Both the position numbers and the translations under genes were made by a program. The notes below the pieces were generated by a model. It saw only the letters and a list, made by a program, of their open reading frames with translations, had not been told where the DNA came from and did no database searches. This document shows, one piece after another, positions 33,730-41,769 of a stretch of 64,000 bases of DNA. Origin of the DNA: Micromonospora sp. H61 (lineage in GTDB: Bacteria > Actinomycetota > Actinomycetes > Mycobacteriales > Micromonosporaceae); NCBI RefSeq assembly GCF_018070325.1, contig NZ_JAGPXY010000004.1:112009-176008 (forward strand). Direction: 5' to 3'. Position 1 is the stretch's first letter. Every line of letters begins with the position of its first letter.

Positions 33730-34104
33730 TCAGAGGATGAGGACGGCGATGATGTTGACGTTGTTGTCGGCGATCGGGGCCACGCCGCCGGCGACCGTCT
33801 CCAACTCGGCCTCGGTCAGCTCGTTGAGGTCGACCAGCGGCACCTCGGGCACGTGCAGCACGTGCAGGCCGGGCGTGCCAGCCCAGTCGGCGACGACCTG
33901 GTCCTTGGTGTAGAGCGTGGCGGGCTGGGCGCGGTCGACCTCGACCCGGGAGCCGGCGGCTACCGGCAGGCCGGCCGCCGTCGCGTAGCCGGTCGGGTCG
34001 GCGAGCAGGCGCTGCAGTTCCTCGTCGCTGCGCCACACTGCGGTGACCAGTTCCGAGTACTTCGTCACGAACCTCGCGCCATATTCCTGTTCGTCGTTGC
34101 TCAT
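33730..34104 (-). CDS. NHLP-type RiPP precursor peptide 1, hydrophobic core
   Basis: A 124-residue precursor with a nitrile-hydratase-like leader: MSNDEQEYGARFVTKYSEL, LLADPTGYATAAGLPVAAGSRV, LHVLHVPEVPL. The leader ends ELTEAELETVAGG (Gly106-Gly107), the double-Gly site read by C39 peptidase-exporters. The predicted core (108-124) is VAPIADNNVNIIAVLIL: no Cys, Ser or Thr, so azole formation is ruled out; it is suited to backbone thioamidation or C-methylation. ATG is fixed by AAAGGA 8 bp upstream. It lies 27 bp before the YcaO gene and 146 bp after precursor 2. The core boundaries are inferred from the GG rule. Confidence 0.85.
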   Translation of the reverse strand: MSNDEQEYGARFVTKYSELVTAVWRSDEELQRLLADPTGYATAAGLPVAAGSRVEVDRAQPATLYTKDQVVADWAGTPGLHVLHVPEVPLVDLNELTEAELETVAGGVAPIADNNVNIIAVLIL

Positions 34105-34214
34105 CGTTCGGTCCTTTCCTCGGGTCGCTGCAAGACGGGGGGTGATCGCCGTGGCGAGAACGCTACGAAAATCGAGCTTCGACAATCAATGATTCGCTGT
34201 GACTGCCATCAGAA

Positions 34215-34242
34215 TCTGCCGCGCCAGCTCATGCGCGGCAGA
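34215..34242 (-). terminator. Hairpin between the two precursor genes
   Basis: Perfect 9-bp arms TCTGCCGCG / CGCGGCAGA with a 10-nt loop, starting 8 bp after the stop of precursor 2. No T-tract. It could attenuate transcription into the maturation genes so that precursor 2 RNA exceeds the enzymes, a common RiPP arrangement. Confidence 0.5.
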
Positions 34243-34250
34243 CTTCGGTG

Positions 34251-34613
34251 TCAGGTGCAGCAGCACGGGCAGCAGCAGGCACAGCTGGGGTCCAGGCCGG
34301 CGACGACGCTGTCCAGTTCGTCCTCGGCCAACTCCGCCTGCGCCACCGGCAGCAGCGACGGCACGAAGAGCACGAAGGTGCCGCTGGTGCCCGCCTGCTG
34401 CCAGGACTCGACCTGCACCTCCAGATCCGGATCGGCGTCGGCGACGTCCCGGACTACCCGGACCTGCACATCCTCGGACAGTTGGAGCCCGTAGCCGGCG
34501 AGGAACCCCCGCGGGTCCCGGTCGAGCGCCTGCTCCTTGACCGGGTCGGCCCAGACGTCGGCGACCAGCCGGCTGTACGCGGCCACGAAGACCGCTCGAT
34601 CGACAGGTGTCAC
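34251..34613 (-). CDS. NHLP-type RiPP precursor peptide 2, Cys-rich core
   Basis: A 120-residue precursor with the same leader type: AVFVAAYSRLVADVWADPV, ALDRDPRGFLAGYGLQL, TFVLFVPSLLPVAQAELAEDELDSVVAG. The predicted core (107-120) is LDPSCACCCPCCCT, with seven cysteines (111, 113-115, 117-119) plus one Ser and one Thr, which suits azoline/thiazole formation by the fused cyclodehydratase and SagB-type oxidase. The cleavage site is AG rather than GG. GTG 34613 is chosen because AAGGGAG sits 6 bp upstream; upstream ATG starts exist in frame but have no ribosome site. It is the first gene of the operon reading left from 34.83 kb. Confidence 0.85.
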   Translation of the reverse strand: MTPVDRAVFVAAYSRLVADVWADPVKEQALDRDPRGFLAGYGLQLSEDVQVRVVRDVADADPDLEVQVESWQQAGTSGTFVLFVPSLLPVAQAELAEDELDSVVAGLDPSCACCCPCCCT

Positions 34614-34815
34614 ACCCTGCTCCCTTCGATGGTCGGCCGCCGGAGGCGGCGACAGGCAGCGCGGGAGGTTCCGGGCCGCCGGTTTCACTTCATCGTGGGT
34701 CACCGGTGGATCCGGTCCGCCCGGAGAGCGGGAATTTCATCGAATGTGGCCGCGAAAAGGTCGCGCTGCGGCGAAAGCCGGGTAATTGGGAATCAGCGAC
34801 TTGCGGCGGATGGCG

Positions 34816-34844
34816 ATCCTAATCAATGTCACCACTGTGGACAA
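34816..34844 (-). promoter_or_regulatory. Candidate promoter for the precursor operon
   Basis: On the minus strand TTGTCC and TAGGAT are 17 bp apart, an actinobacterial housekeeping-type promoter. It would give a leader of about 200 nt before precursor 2. The rest of the 34614-34970 interval, shared with the divergent MerR gene, holds no gene; I found no convincing MerR palindrome. Confidence 0.4.
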
Positions 34845-34970
34845 GTAGTAATTCCTCGCCTTTTACCCGCCCGGTGCCCACACCTACGCTGCGATCGGCG
34901 GACCGCACAGCGTGACAGCGGTTCGACGGGGTTGCCGTGTTCCGCTCACCGAGTGCTGCCGGAGGCCACC

Positions 34971-35717
34971 GTGACCATCGACGAGGTGACGACGACGCCC
35001 GGCGGCCCGATCGGGTACAGCGTGGACGAGCTCGCCCGCAAGGTGGGGATGTCGCCTCGCAACATCCGAGCCCACCAGGCCCGGCGGCTGCTGCCCCCGC
35101 CGGTGCGCCACGGTCGGGCCGCGCTCTACGACGACTCCCACGTCCGCCGACTGGACGCGATCCTCGCCCTGCAACGGCAGGGTTTCAACCTGGTGTCCAT
35201 CGAGGCGATGCTCGGGGTCCGGGCCAGTGACGAGGCGCCCGACGGGCTCACCGCGATGCTGCAACGCCTGACCGCCGACCGTCCCGCGCTGGCCCACGCG
35301 CTGACCCGGCACGGCGTGATCGGCCGGACCACCGACGGCACCGTCCGCACCGTCCGGCCACGCCCGCTGCGCGCGGCCCTGGATCTGCACCGGGTACGGG
35401 TGGGCACGGTGCCGGCACTGCAGACCCTCAGCGAGGTGCTGGACAGCCTCCGGCCGGTGGCCGACGAGCTGGTCGCCGCCGTCACCGCCCGGCTGCTGAC
35501 CCTCGCCCCAGAGCTGGTACGCGGCGGCGCCCGGTCGTCCTGGGCCGACCTCGACCGGGAGACCCTGTTGCTGACCCAGGGCGTGGTCAACGTGCTCACC
35601 GAGGCGTTCCGGCTCGCCGTGGAAAACCAGTCGGAGGCGCACATCGCCGAGCTGCTGGAGAAGCACCTCGACGCGGACGTGTGTCTGGAGGACAGCACGG
35701 TCATCGACAACGGCTGA
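34971..35717 (+). CDS. MerR-family regulator of the RiPP cluster
   Basis: A 248-residue regulator. An N-terminal MerR winged helix (IGYSVDELARKVGMSPRNIRAHQARRLLPPPVRHGRAALYDDSHVRRLDAILALQRQGFNLVSIEAMLG, about 12-80) is followed by a long helical C-terminal domain unlike metal-sensing MerRs (no clustered Cys), suggesting a peptide or small-molecule ligand. GTG start is set by GGAGG 6 bp upstream. Divergent from the precursor operon and convergent with the ABC gene at 35726, only 8 bp between stops. Confidence 0.88.
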   Translation: MTIDEVTTTPGGPIGYSVDELARKVGMSPRNIRAHQARRLLPPPVRHGRAALYDDSHVRRLDAILALQRQGFNLVSIEAMLGVRASDEAPDGLTAMLQRLTADRPALAHALTRHGVIGRTTDGTVRTVRPRPLRAALDLHRVRVGTVPALQTLSEVLDSLRPVADELVAAVTARLLTLAPELVRGGARSSWADLDRETLLLTQGVVNVLTEAFRLAVENQSEAHIAELLEKHLDADVCLEDSTVIDNG

Positions 35718-35725
35718 CCGGGTCG

Positions 35726-38700
35726 TCAGCTTGACGCGGGCTGCCCGTTCGCCTGTCGGCTCTGCGGCACGGTGTCGGAGGGTTCCGGATCGGTGAGCAG
35801 TTGCCGCCGCGCCAACCGGTGGAACAGCCCTTCCGGGTGCTCCATCAACTCGTCGAAGCTACCCCGCTGGACGATCTGCCCTGCTTCGAGGACCACGATG
35901 GTGTCCGCCGCCCGGACCGTGGACAACCGGTGGGCGATGACCACCCGGGTCGCGGCCAGGGCCGCGGTGCTCCGGCTGACCACCTCCTGGGTCCGGTTGT
36001 CCAGAGCGCTCGTCGCCTCGTCGAGGAAGATGATCCGGGGTAACGGGGCCAGCGCGCGGGCGATCAGCACTCGCTGACGCTGCCCGACGGAGAGCGTCCC
36101 GCCGCCGAACGGCACCATCGTGCTCATCCCCATCGGCAGCGCCTCCAGGTCATCGGCGAGGCCCGCCATCCGGGCCGCCTCCCAGACCTGGTCGAGTGGG
36201 AAGCTGCCGGCGCCGCAGATGTTGTCGCGTACCGAGCCGGCGAAGAGCTGACCATCCTGCAGCACCACTCCGCACTGCCGGCGGACCGCGTGGACGTCGA
36301 GTTCGGAGAGGTCCTGGCCGTCGTAGAGCACCGCGCCCTGCTGCTGGCGTTCAAAGCCGAGCAGCAACCGGAGCAGTGTGGATTTTCCGCAGCCACTCGG
36401 TCCGACGATGGCGACGAACTCACCCGGGCGGACGTGCAGGTCGATGTCGACGAGCACCGGTGGCTCGTCCGGCTGGTAGGCGAAGGTGAGCCGATGCAGC
36501 GCGATCTCGCCGCGCAACTCGCCCGGATCCACCCGGTCCGGCCGCGCCTCGGGCTCGGCGCGCAGGATCTCCCGCAGGCTGCCCAGCCGGGGCACTGCCG
36601 CGATCACTTCGACCCCCGCCGAGACCAGCACCAGCAGCGCGCCGAGCAGCATCGCGAAACCGACGTTGAGGATGAAGAAGTCGGCCGGCGTGACGCGGCC
36701 GGTCAGCGGCCCCATCAGCACGGCGAACAGGACCAGTTGGCCGGCGACCGGCAGCACGGTGCCGAAGGCGACCAGGCCCGCCTGACTCTGGCGGACCCGT
36801 TGCAGCGCCGCCCGGGCCGTCGCGGCCACCTCCGACCAGCGTGCGTGGGCGCGGGTTTCGGCCGCCGCCAGTTTGATCTTGACGATGCCGCCGAGCAGTT
36901 GATTGGTCATCGCCGCCGCCCGGTGCTCGGCCGGCAGCGCGGACCGTTGCTGACGGACGATGAGCACGGCGAACGCGCCGAAGGTCAGCATGGTGACGGC
37001 GACGATCCCCGCTCCCCACAGCCCGAGCACGGGCTCGACCACCAGGAGCATGCCGAGGGTCACCGCGACGGTCGCGGCCGCCGAGACGAGCTGCGGCAGC
37101 AGCGCGCTCAGCGCCTCACCGACGAACGAGATCCCCAACATCGAGTTGGCGATCTCACCGCTGCTGCGACCGGCGAAGAACCGGGCCGGTAGCCGCATCA
37201 GCCGGTCCCAGATCGCCAGCTGCGCGCCGGACTGCATCCGGCCGTCCAACCGCAGCAGACGCAGGTTCTGCACCACACCCACCAGCCCCGCGACCACCGC
37301 AGCGCTGAGCATCAGCGCGAGGAAGCCGCCAAGGCCGTTCACCTCGCCCTGCCGGGCCAGTTGGCCGAGCACCTCGCCGGTGGCCAGCGGCACGCCCAGG
37401 CCCAGCAGTGCCACGCAGGTGGCGGCGAACAGCAGACCCCGCACGTCGCGGGACGCACCGACCAGCCCGGCCCGCAGCAGGTGGCGCATCCGAGCGGTCG
37501 GCGGCAGCGGCGCCTGCACCTCGGTCGCCTCGGCGGCGAACGTCGCAGCCACGGTCGCGTCGATCGGCGCGTACGCTCGGGTGTCCGGGTCGACGTGGTG
37601 GTAACGGCCCCGGCGGAACACCAGCGGCACCGCGACGGCGCGCTCCGGATCATCGCCGGCCCGCCACCCCACCAGTGGCCCCAGGTCCCGCCGCCACCAT
37701 CGGTCCGGCAGCCGCACCTCACGTAAGAACAGGCTGGAAGCTCGGGTCACCGCGTGCACCGCCGCCCGGTCGTCCAGCGGCGCGCGGCTGCGGTCGGCCG
37801 GCTCGTTGATCGGGCTGCCCATCCCCTCGGTGACCACCCGGAGCACCGAGGCCGCCCGCCCATACCGGTCGAAGCCGGCCTCGCCGTCGGGAACCGGAAC
37901 CGCTCCGCCGGCGCCGATCACCCCGATCGACCGGCGGGCCGCCGCGGCGAGCACCGCCGCGTCGGTCTCCCGGCGCCGCTGCACGGCGCTCAGCAACGCC
38001 GCGTCGGCCTCCTCGATCCGGGTCTCCACCATCCGCAGTAGCCGGGCCACATGCTGGTCGACGGCCGACCGGAGCTGACCGTTGACCAGCAGGTCCCAGC
38101 TGCCGTGACTCTCCACCGCGCATGGCGACTCGGCCACCACCCAGTCCCGCTCGGCGACCAGCAGCAGCTCCCGCTCCCCCGACATCTCCGCCGGGCCACC
38201 GTCGTTGCGTCGCAGTTGTCCACCGGCGCTGCGCAGCCACCAGGCGCCGCCGGTGGAGGTGAGGGCACTCCCCTGCGCCAGCGAAATGATCTCGCGTCCG
38301 CGAAGGGTTGACGCCTCCCGGGGCGCCTGCCCGCGGCGCAGCGCGTCGGCGACGGTGACCAGCACCAGGTCAACCGCCGCGACCAGCTCAGTCGCGGCGG
38401 TCCGCGCCCGCAGCGACGCCCCGTGGTCCGCCACCCGGCCGAGCCGAACATGCCGCTCCAGCAGGGACAGGTGACGCCGGGACAGCCCACGCAGCTCCGT
38501 GCCGGGCAGCGGCACCAGGATCAACTGCCACGCGCCGATCGCGGTGGACGTCGGCACCAGGCCACCCGCGGGCAGCCGGGCCACATGGTGACGACGCGAA
38601 GGGCTCATCCCGGCCCGGCGCACCGCGAACAGGTCGGCCTCGCCGCCGGTCACCAGCCAGCCGGCCGTCGGGCCGTCGAGGCGGCAGACCTGGCGTACGC

Positions 38701-38758
38701 CGTCCGCGCAGAAGCCGATCAGGCCGCCGGCCGGGGGATCCTCCACCGCGCCACTCAT
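35726..38758 (-). CDS. NHLM-type ABC transporter (ATP-binding/permease)
   Basis: A 1010-residue exporter half or full-length partner of the NHLM bacteriocin system. A long N-terminal region (about 1-430), without C39 peptidase, precedes a six-helix membrane domain (GLLFAATCVALLGLGVPLA, LGGFLALMLSAAVVAGLVGVV) and an ATPase with Walker A GPSGCGKSTLL, a variant signature LSVGQRQRVLIARAL, Walker B IIFLDEATSALD and H-loop IAHRLSTV. ATG is set by GAGGAG. It follows the peptidase-exporter by 24 bp. The N-terminal domain is thought in this family to gate or bind substrate; its role is unproven. Confidence 0.88.
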   Translation of the reverse strand: MSGAVEDPPAGGLIGFCADGVRQVCRLDGPTAGWLVTGGEADLFAVRRAGMSPSRRHHVARLPAGGLVPTSTAIGAWQLILVPLPGTELRGLSRRHLSLLERHVRLGRVADHGASLRARTAATELVAAVDLVLVTVADALRRGQAPREASTLRGREIISLAQGSALTSTGGAWWLRSAGGQLRRNDGGPAEMSGERELLLVAERDWVVAESPCAVESHGSWDLLVNGQLRSAVDQHVARLLRMVETRIEEADAALLSAVQRRRETDAAVLAAAARRSIGVIGAGGAVPVPDGEAGFDRYGRAASVLRVVTEGMGSPINEPADRSRAPLDDRAAVHAVTRASSLFLREVRLPDRWWRRDLGPLVGWRAGDDPERAVAVPLVFRRGRYHHVDPDTRAYAPIDATVAATFAAEATEVQAPLPPTARMRHLLRAGLVGASRDVRGLLFAATCVALLGLGVPLATGEVLGQLARQGEVNGLGGFLALMLSAAVVAGLVGVVQNLRLLRLDGRMQSGAQLAIWDRLMRLPARFFAGRSSGEIANSMLGISFVGEALSALLPQLVSAAATVAVTLGMLLVVEPVLGLWGAGIVAVTMLTFGAFAVLIVRQQRSALPAEHRAAAMTNQLLGGIVKIKLAAAETRAHARWSEVAATARAALQRVRQSQAGLVAFGTVLPVAGQLVLFAVLMGPLTGRVTPADFFILNVGFAMLLGALLVLVSAGVEVIAAVPRLGSLREILRAEPEARPDRVDPGELRGEIALHRLTFAYQPDEPPVLVDIDLHVRPGEFVAIVGPSGCGKSTLLRLLLGFERQQQGAVLYDGQDLSELDVHAVRRQCGVVLQDGQLFAGSVRDNICGAGSFPLDQVWEAARMAGLADDLEALPMGMSTMVPFGGGTLSVGQRQRVLIARALAPLPRIIFLDEATSALDNRTQEVVSRSTAALAATRVVIAHRLSTVRAADTIVVLEAGQIVQRGSFDELMEHPEGLFHRLARRQLLTDPEPSDTVPQSRQANGQPASS

Positions 38759-38782
38759 CAGCGTCTCCTCGGATCGTCGTGG

Positions 38783-40963
38783 TCAGTGGTCCCGGACCAG
38801 GCGCGCGTACGCCCCGTCCCGGGCGACCAACTGCTCGTGGGTGCCGCGCTCCACCTCCCGGCCGCCGTCCAGCACGACGATCAGGTCGCAGTCGCGGACG
38901 GTGGACAGGCGGTGGGCCACGATCAGGCAGGTCGCCCCCCGCCGGCGCAGGTGCAGGTCGATCCGACGTTCGGTCTCGGCGTCCAACGCGCTGGTGGCCT
39001 CGTCCAGGACCAGCACCCGGGGATTGCGTACGAGCGCTCGGGCGATCTCCAGCCGCTGCCGCTGCCCACCGGAGAAGTTGCGGGCGTTCTCCCGCACCGG
39101 ACTGCCGAGGCCACCCGGGCGGGCCGCGACCTCGTCGTAGAGGCACGCGTCGGTCAGCGCGGTGACGACGTCCTCATCGGCGACCGTAAGGTCCCACATG
39201 GTGACGTTGTCCCGGACCGTCCCCTCGAACAGCCGTTGGTCCTGGTCCACCATGGCGACGGTGGCCGCCCAGAGCCCGTCGTCGGCCGCGGCCCGCTCAA
39301 GTCCGTCCACGGTGACCCGTCCGGTCCAGGGGCGGTAGAGCCCGGCGACCAGCCGGCCGACCGTCGACTTGCCACTGCCCGAGCGCCCGACCAGCGCCAC
39401 CCGGGCACCCGGCGGCAGGTCCAGGCTGAAATTCTCCAGCAGCGGACGGCCCAACGGGTTGTAGCCGAAGGTGACCTCCTCGATGCGCAGGTGCCCCTCC
39501 ATCGGCGTCATCGGTCGGGCGGGTCGGTCCTGGGCCGACGGCAGTGGATACCGTTCCACGTCACGCAGCCGGTTGAGGTCGGCGCTCATGTCCTGCAACC
39601 GCGAGCCCAGCGCGGTCAGGTTGCCCAGCGGGCGGTTCATCGCCGCGGCCAGGCTCTGCATGCCGACCAGCACGCCGACGCTCATCGCCTCCGCCACGAC
39701 CTGCCGGCTGCCCAGCCCCAGCAGCACCGCGGTGGTCCCGGAGGCGAGCAGCGCCGGCAGGACGGAGAGCACCGCGGTGGGCACGCCCAGCCGTTGCTGA
39801 CGGGTGGCGACGGTGGCGTGGCGTGCCGCGAACCGGGCCACGGCGCGTTCCTCCTCGCCGCCGGCCTTCACCGTCTCGATCATCTGGACGGTGGTGTACA
39901 CCGTCGTCACCAGCTTGCTGCGGTCCGCCTGAAGACCGGCGACAGCGGTGGACCGGGTCGAGGCGACATAGCGCAGCACGCTGACGTTCAGCCCGGCCAG
40001 GACCACCGCACACAGTCCGAGCAGCAGGTCGTAATGGCAGAGCAGAGCCCCGTACGCCAGCACCAGGCCGGTGTCCACCACCGTGGTGGCCGTCCTGCGG
40101 GTGAGCACCTCGGCGACCACCTCGTTGCCGCGGACCCGCTGGCTGAGGTCGGCGGCCTGCCGCTGGTCGAAGAAGGTCGGCGGCAGCCGCAGCAGATGTC
40201 GGAAGAACCGGGCGGCGCTGGCGAGGGCGAGCGCCGTCTCCGCACGTACGGTCAGGCGTTGCTGCAGCAGGCTGGCCAGGAAGGTCAACACGGTGGCCAC
40301 CGCCACCGCCGCCACCAGACCGGCGAACGCGGCCCGATCCTCCTGCAACAGCACCCGGTCGACGAAGACCTTGGCCATCACCGGGATGGTCAGACCGACC
40401 ACGGCGATCAGCAGGCCGAGCAGCAGCATCTGCGCGATCGCCGAGCCCGGCCCACGCCACCGCTCGGCCAGCGCTCGCAGCAGCCGGTAGCGGGTGCCGC
40501 CGGGCCGAAACTCGGGGCCGGGCTCCATGGTGAGCACGATGCCGGTGAAGGCGCCGTCGAACTCCTCCCAGCTCACCGCACGGGGACCGGTGGCCGGATC
40601 GTTGATGAAGACCTTGCGGCCGAGCCCTTCCAACACCACGAAGTGCTCGAAGCGCCAGAACAGCACCGCCGGTAACGCCACGGTGGCCAGGCCAGCCAGG
40701 TCCATCTGGAAACCCTTGGCCACCACGCCGTAGCGGCGGGCACCCTTGAGCACGGTGGCCGCGGTGGAGCCGTCCCGGCTGACGCCGCACACCCGGCGCA
40801 ACTCTTCAAGGGGCACGTGCCGACCGTGGTGCGCGAGCAGGATCCCCAGCGCGGCGGCGCCGCACTCCACCGCCTCCATCTGGATCAGGGTGGGCGTACG
40901 GACCCGTCGACGCCGAATCCTGGGCAGCGCCGTGCCGCTGACGGCGGTCGTCGGCGCGCTCAT
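38783..40963 (-). CDS. NHLM-type peptidase/ABC exporter with C39 domain
   Basis: A 726-residue bacteriocin exporter with three parts: an N-terminal C39 cysteine peptidase (Cys34 in QMEAVECGAAALG, His107 in EHFVVLEG, Asp122 in FINDPATG), a six-helix membrane domain, and an ATPase (GRSGSGKSTVGRL, FSGGQRQRLEIARAL, VLVLDEATSALD, VAHRLSTV). It should cut the leader after the double Gly and export the mature peptide. Start overlaps the HlyD-like gene stop (ATG inside it). Precursor 1 has the classical GG; precursor 2 has AG. Confidence 0.92.
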   Translation of the reverse strand: MSAPTTAVSGTALPRIRRRRVRTPTLIQMEAVECGAAALGILLAHHGRHVPLEELRRVCGVSRDGSTAATVLKGARRYGVVAKGFQMDLAGLATVALPAVLFWRFEHFVVLEGLGRKVFINDPATGPRAVSWEEFDGAFTGIVLTMEPGPEFRPGGTRYRLLRALAERWRGPGSAIAQMLLLGLLIAVVGLTIPVMAKVFVDRVLLQEDRAAFAGLVAAVAVATVLTFLASLLQQRLTVRAETALALASAARFFRHLLRLPPTFFDQRQAADLSQRVRGNEVVAEVLTRRTATTVVDTGLVLAYGALLCHYDLLLGLCAVVLAGLNVSVLRYVASTRSTAVAGLQADRSKLVTTVYTTVQMIETVKAGGEEERAVARFAARHATVATRQQRLGVPTAVLSVLPALLASGTTAVLLGLGSRQVVAEAMSVGVLVGMQSLAAAMNRPLGNLTALGSRLQDMSADLNRLRDVERYPLPSAQDRPARPMTPMEGHLRIEEVTFGYNPLGRPLLENFSLDLPPGARVALVGRSGSGKSTVGRLVAGLYRPWTGRVTVDGLERAAADDGLWAATVAMVDQDQRLFEGTVRDNVTMWDLTVADEDVVTALTDACLYDEVAARPGGLGSPVRENARNFSGGQRQRLEIARALVRNPRVLVLDEATSALDAETERRIDLHLRRRGATCLIVAHRLSTVRDCDLIVVLDGGREVERGTHEQLVARDGAYARLVRDH

Positions 40964-41769
40964 CGGCGCAGCAACCAGTCGATCGGGTGTTCCTGGTCCA
41001 CGGTGAACCAGGCGGTGACCTCGCTGGCCGAGTTGAGCTGGAACGGCGGCGGAGACTTGGTCCAGCGCAGGCCGCCCGGGGCGGCCGGGTCGGGCTCCAG
41101 GGCGACAGTCACCCGGACCACGCTGCCGCGGGCGAGCAGCCGCCGGACGTCCGACCCGGTGCCCAGGAAGGCGCGCAGCGAAGCCTCGGTCTCCGGGAAG
41201 GCGCCGACCGTGGTCACCTGGCCGGCCAGGGTGCCGAACACGTTGCGCGGCGCGGCTGCGGCGGCCACCTCGACGGTCACACCGGGTTGCAGCAGCGGGG
41301 CGGCGACCGCGGGGGCGTAGACGACTGCCTGCAACGCGTCCCCGGCGGTGTCGAGCCGTTCCAGGTCGGCCAGGTGCGTACCCGGGGTGACGATCTCGCC
41401 TTCCGAGACCAGCCAGGCGACGACGTAGGCGTCACCCGGCGCGGTCTCCACCCGCACCTTGCCGTCCGCCGTGCGCAGGCTGTAGAGGGGCGTGCCCTTC
41501 GGTACCCGCTGGTGCGGTGCCGCCCACACCTTGGTGACCTGGCCGCTGTCGAGCGCGTCAAGGGCCGAGATCCCGTTCGAGTGGATCAGCACCCCGGCCG
41601 CCTCGACGGTCCGGGGCACCACCGTGCGTACCGACCAGACACCTGCGGCGACGACGACGATGACCAGCGCGGTGGTGGCCAGCCAGTTCGGCACTGTGGT
41701 CAGCCGGACCGCCCGGTCCAGTTGCTCGGGCGCTTCCAACTGGCGTAGCGCCTGCCGCCGGAACTTCAT
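40960..41769 (-). CDS. NHLM secretion accessory protein (HlyD-like)
   Basis: A 269-residue membrane-fusion-type protein: cytosolic start MKFRRQALRQLEAPEQLDRAVRLTTVP, one transmembrane helix (WLATTALVIVVVAAGVW), then a biotinyl-lipoyl-like hairpin (DALDSGQVTKVWAAPHQRVPKGTPLYSLRTADGK, GEIVTPGTHLADLE). Short for the family, consistent with a Gram-positive exporter adaptor. Starts ATGA-overlapping with the SagB-type gene and overlaps the exporter start. Outermost extracellular part ends with a Trp-rich tail. Confidence 0.85.
   Translation of the reverse strand: MKFRRQALRQLEAPEQLDRAVRLTTVPNWLATTALVIVVVAAGVWSVRTVVPRTVEAAGVLIHSNGISALDALDSGQVTKVWAAPHQRVPKGTPLYSLRTADGKVRVETAPGDAYVVAWLVSEGEIVTPGTHLADLERLDTAGDALQAVVYAPAVAAPLLQPGVTVEVAAAAAPRNVFGTLAGQVTTVGAFPETEASLRAFLGTGSDVRRLLARGSVVRVTVALEPDPAAPGGLRWTKSPPPFQLNSASEVTAWFTVDQEHPIDWLLRR

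Noticed and set aside
34641..34740. Third precursor peptide upstream of precursor 2
   Set aside because: The extra codons in frame with precursor 2 (from 34703) have no ribosome site and no leader-like sequence.
38423..40675. A 750-codon plus-strand frame over the peptidase-exporter
   Set aside because: Antisense shadow; the minus strand carries intact C39 and ABC motifs.
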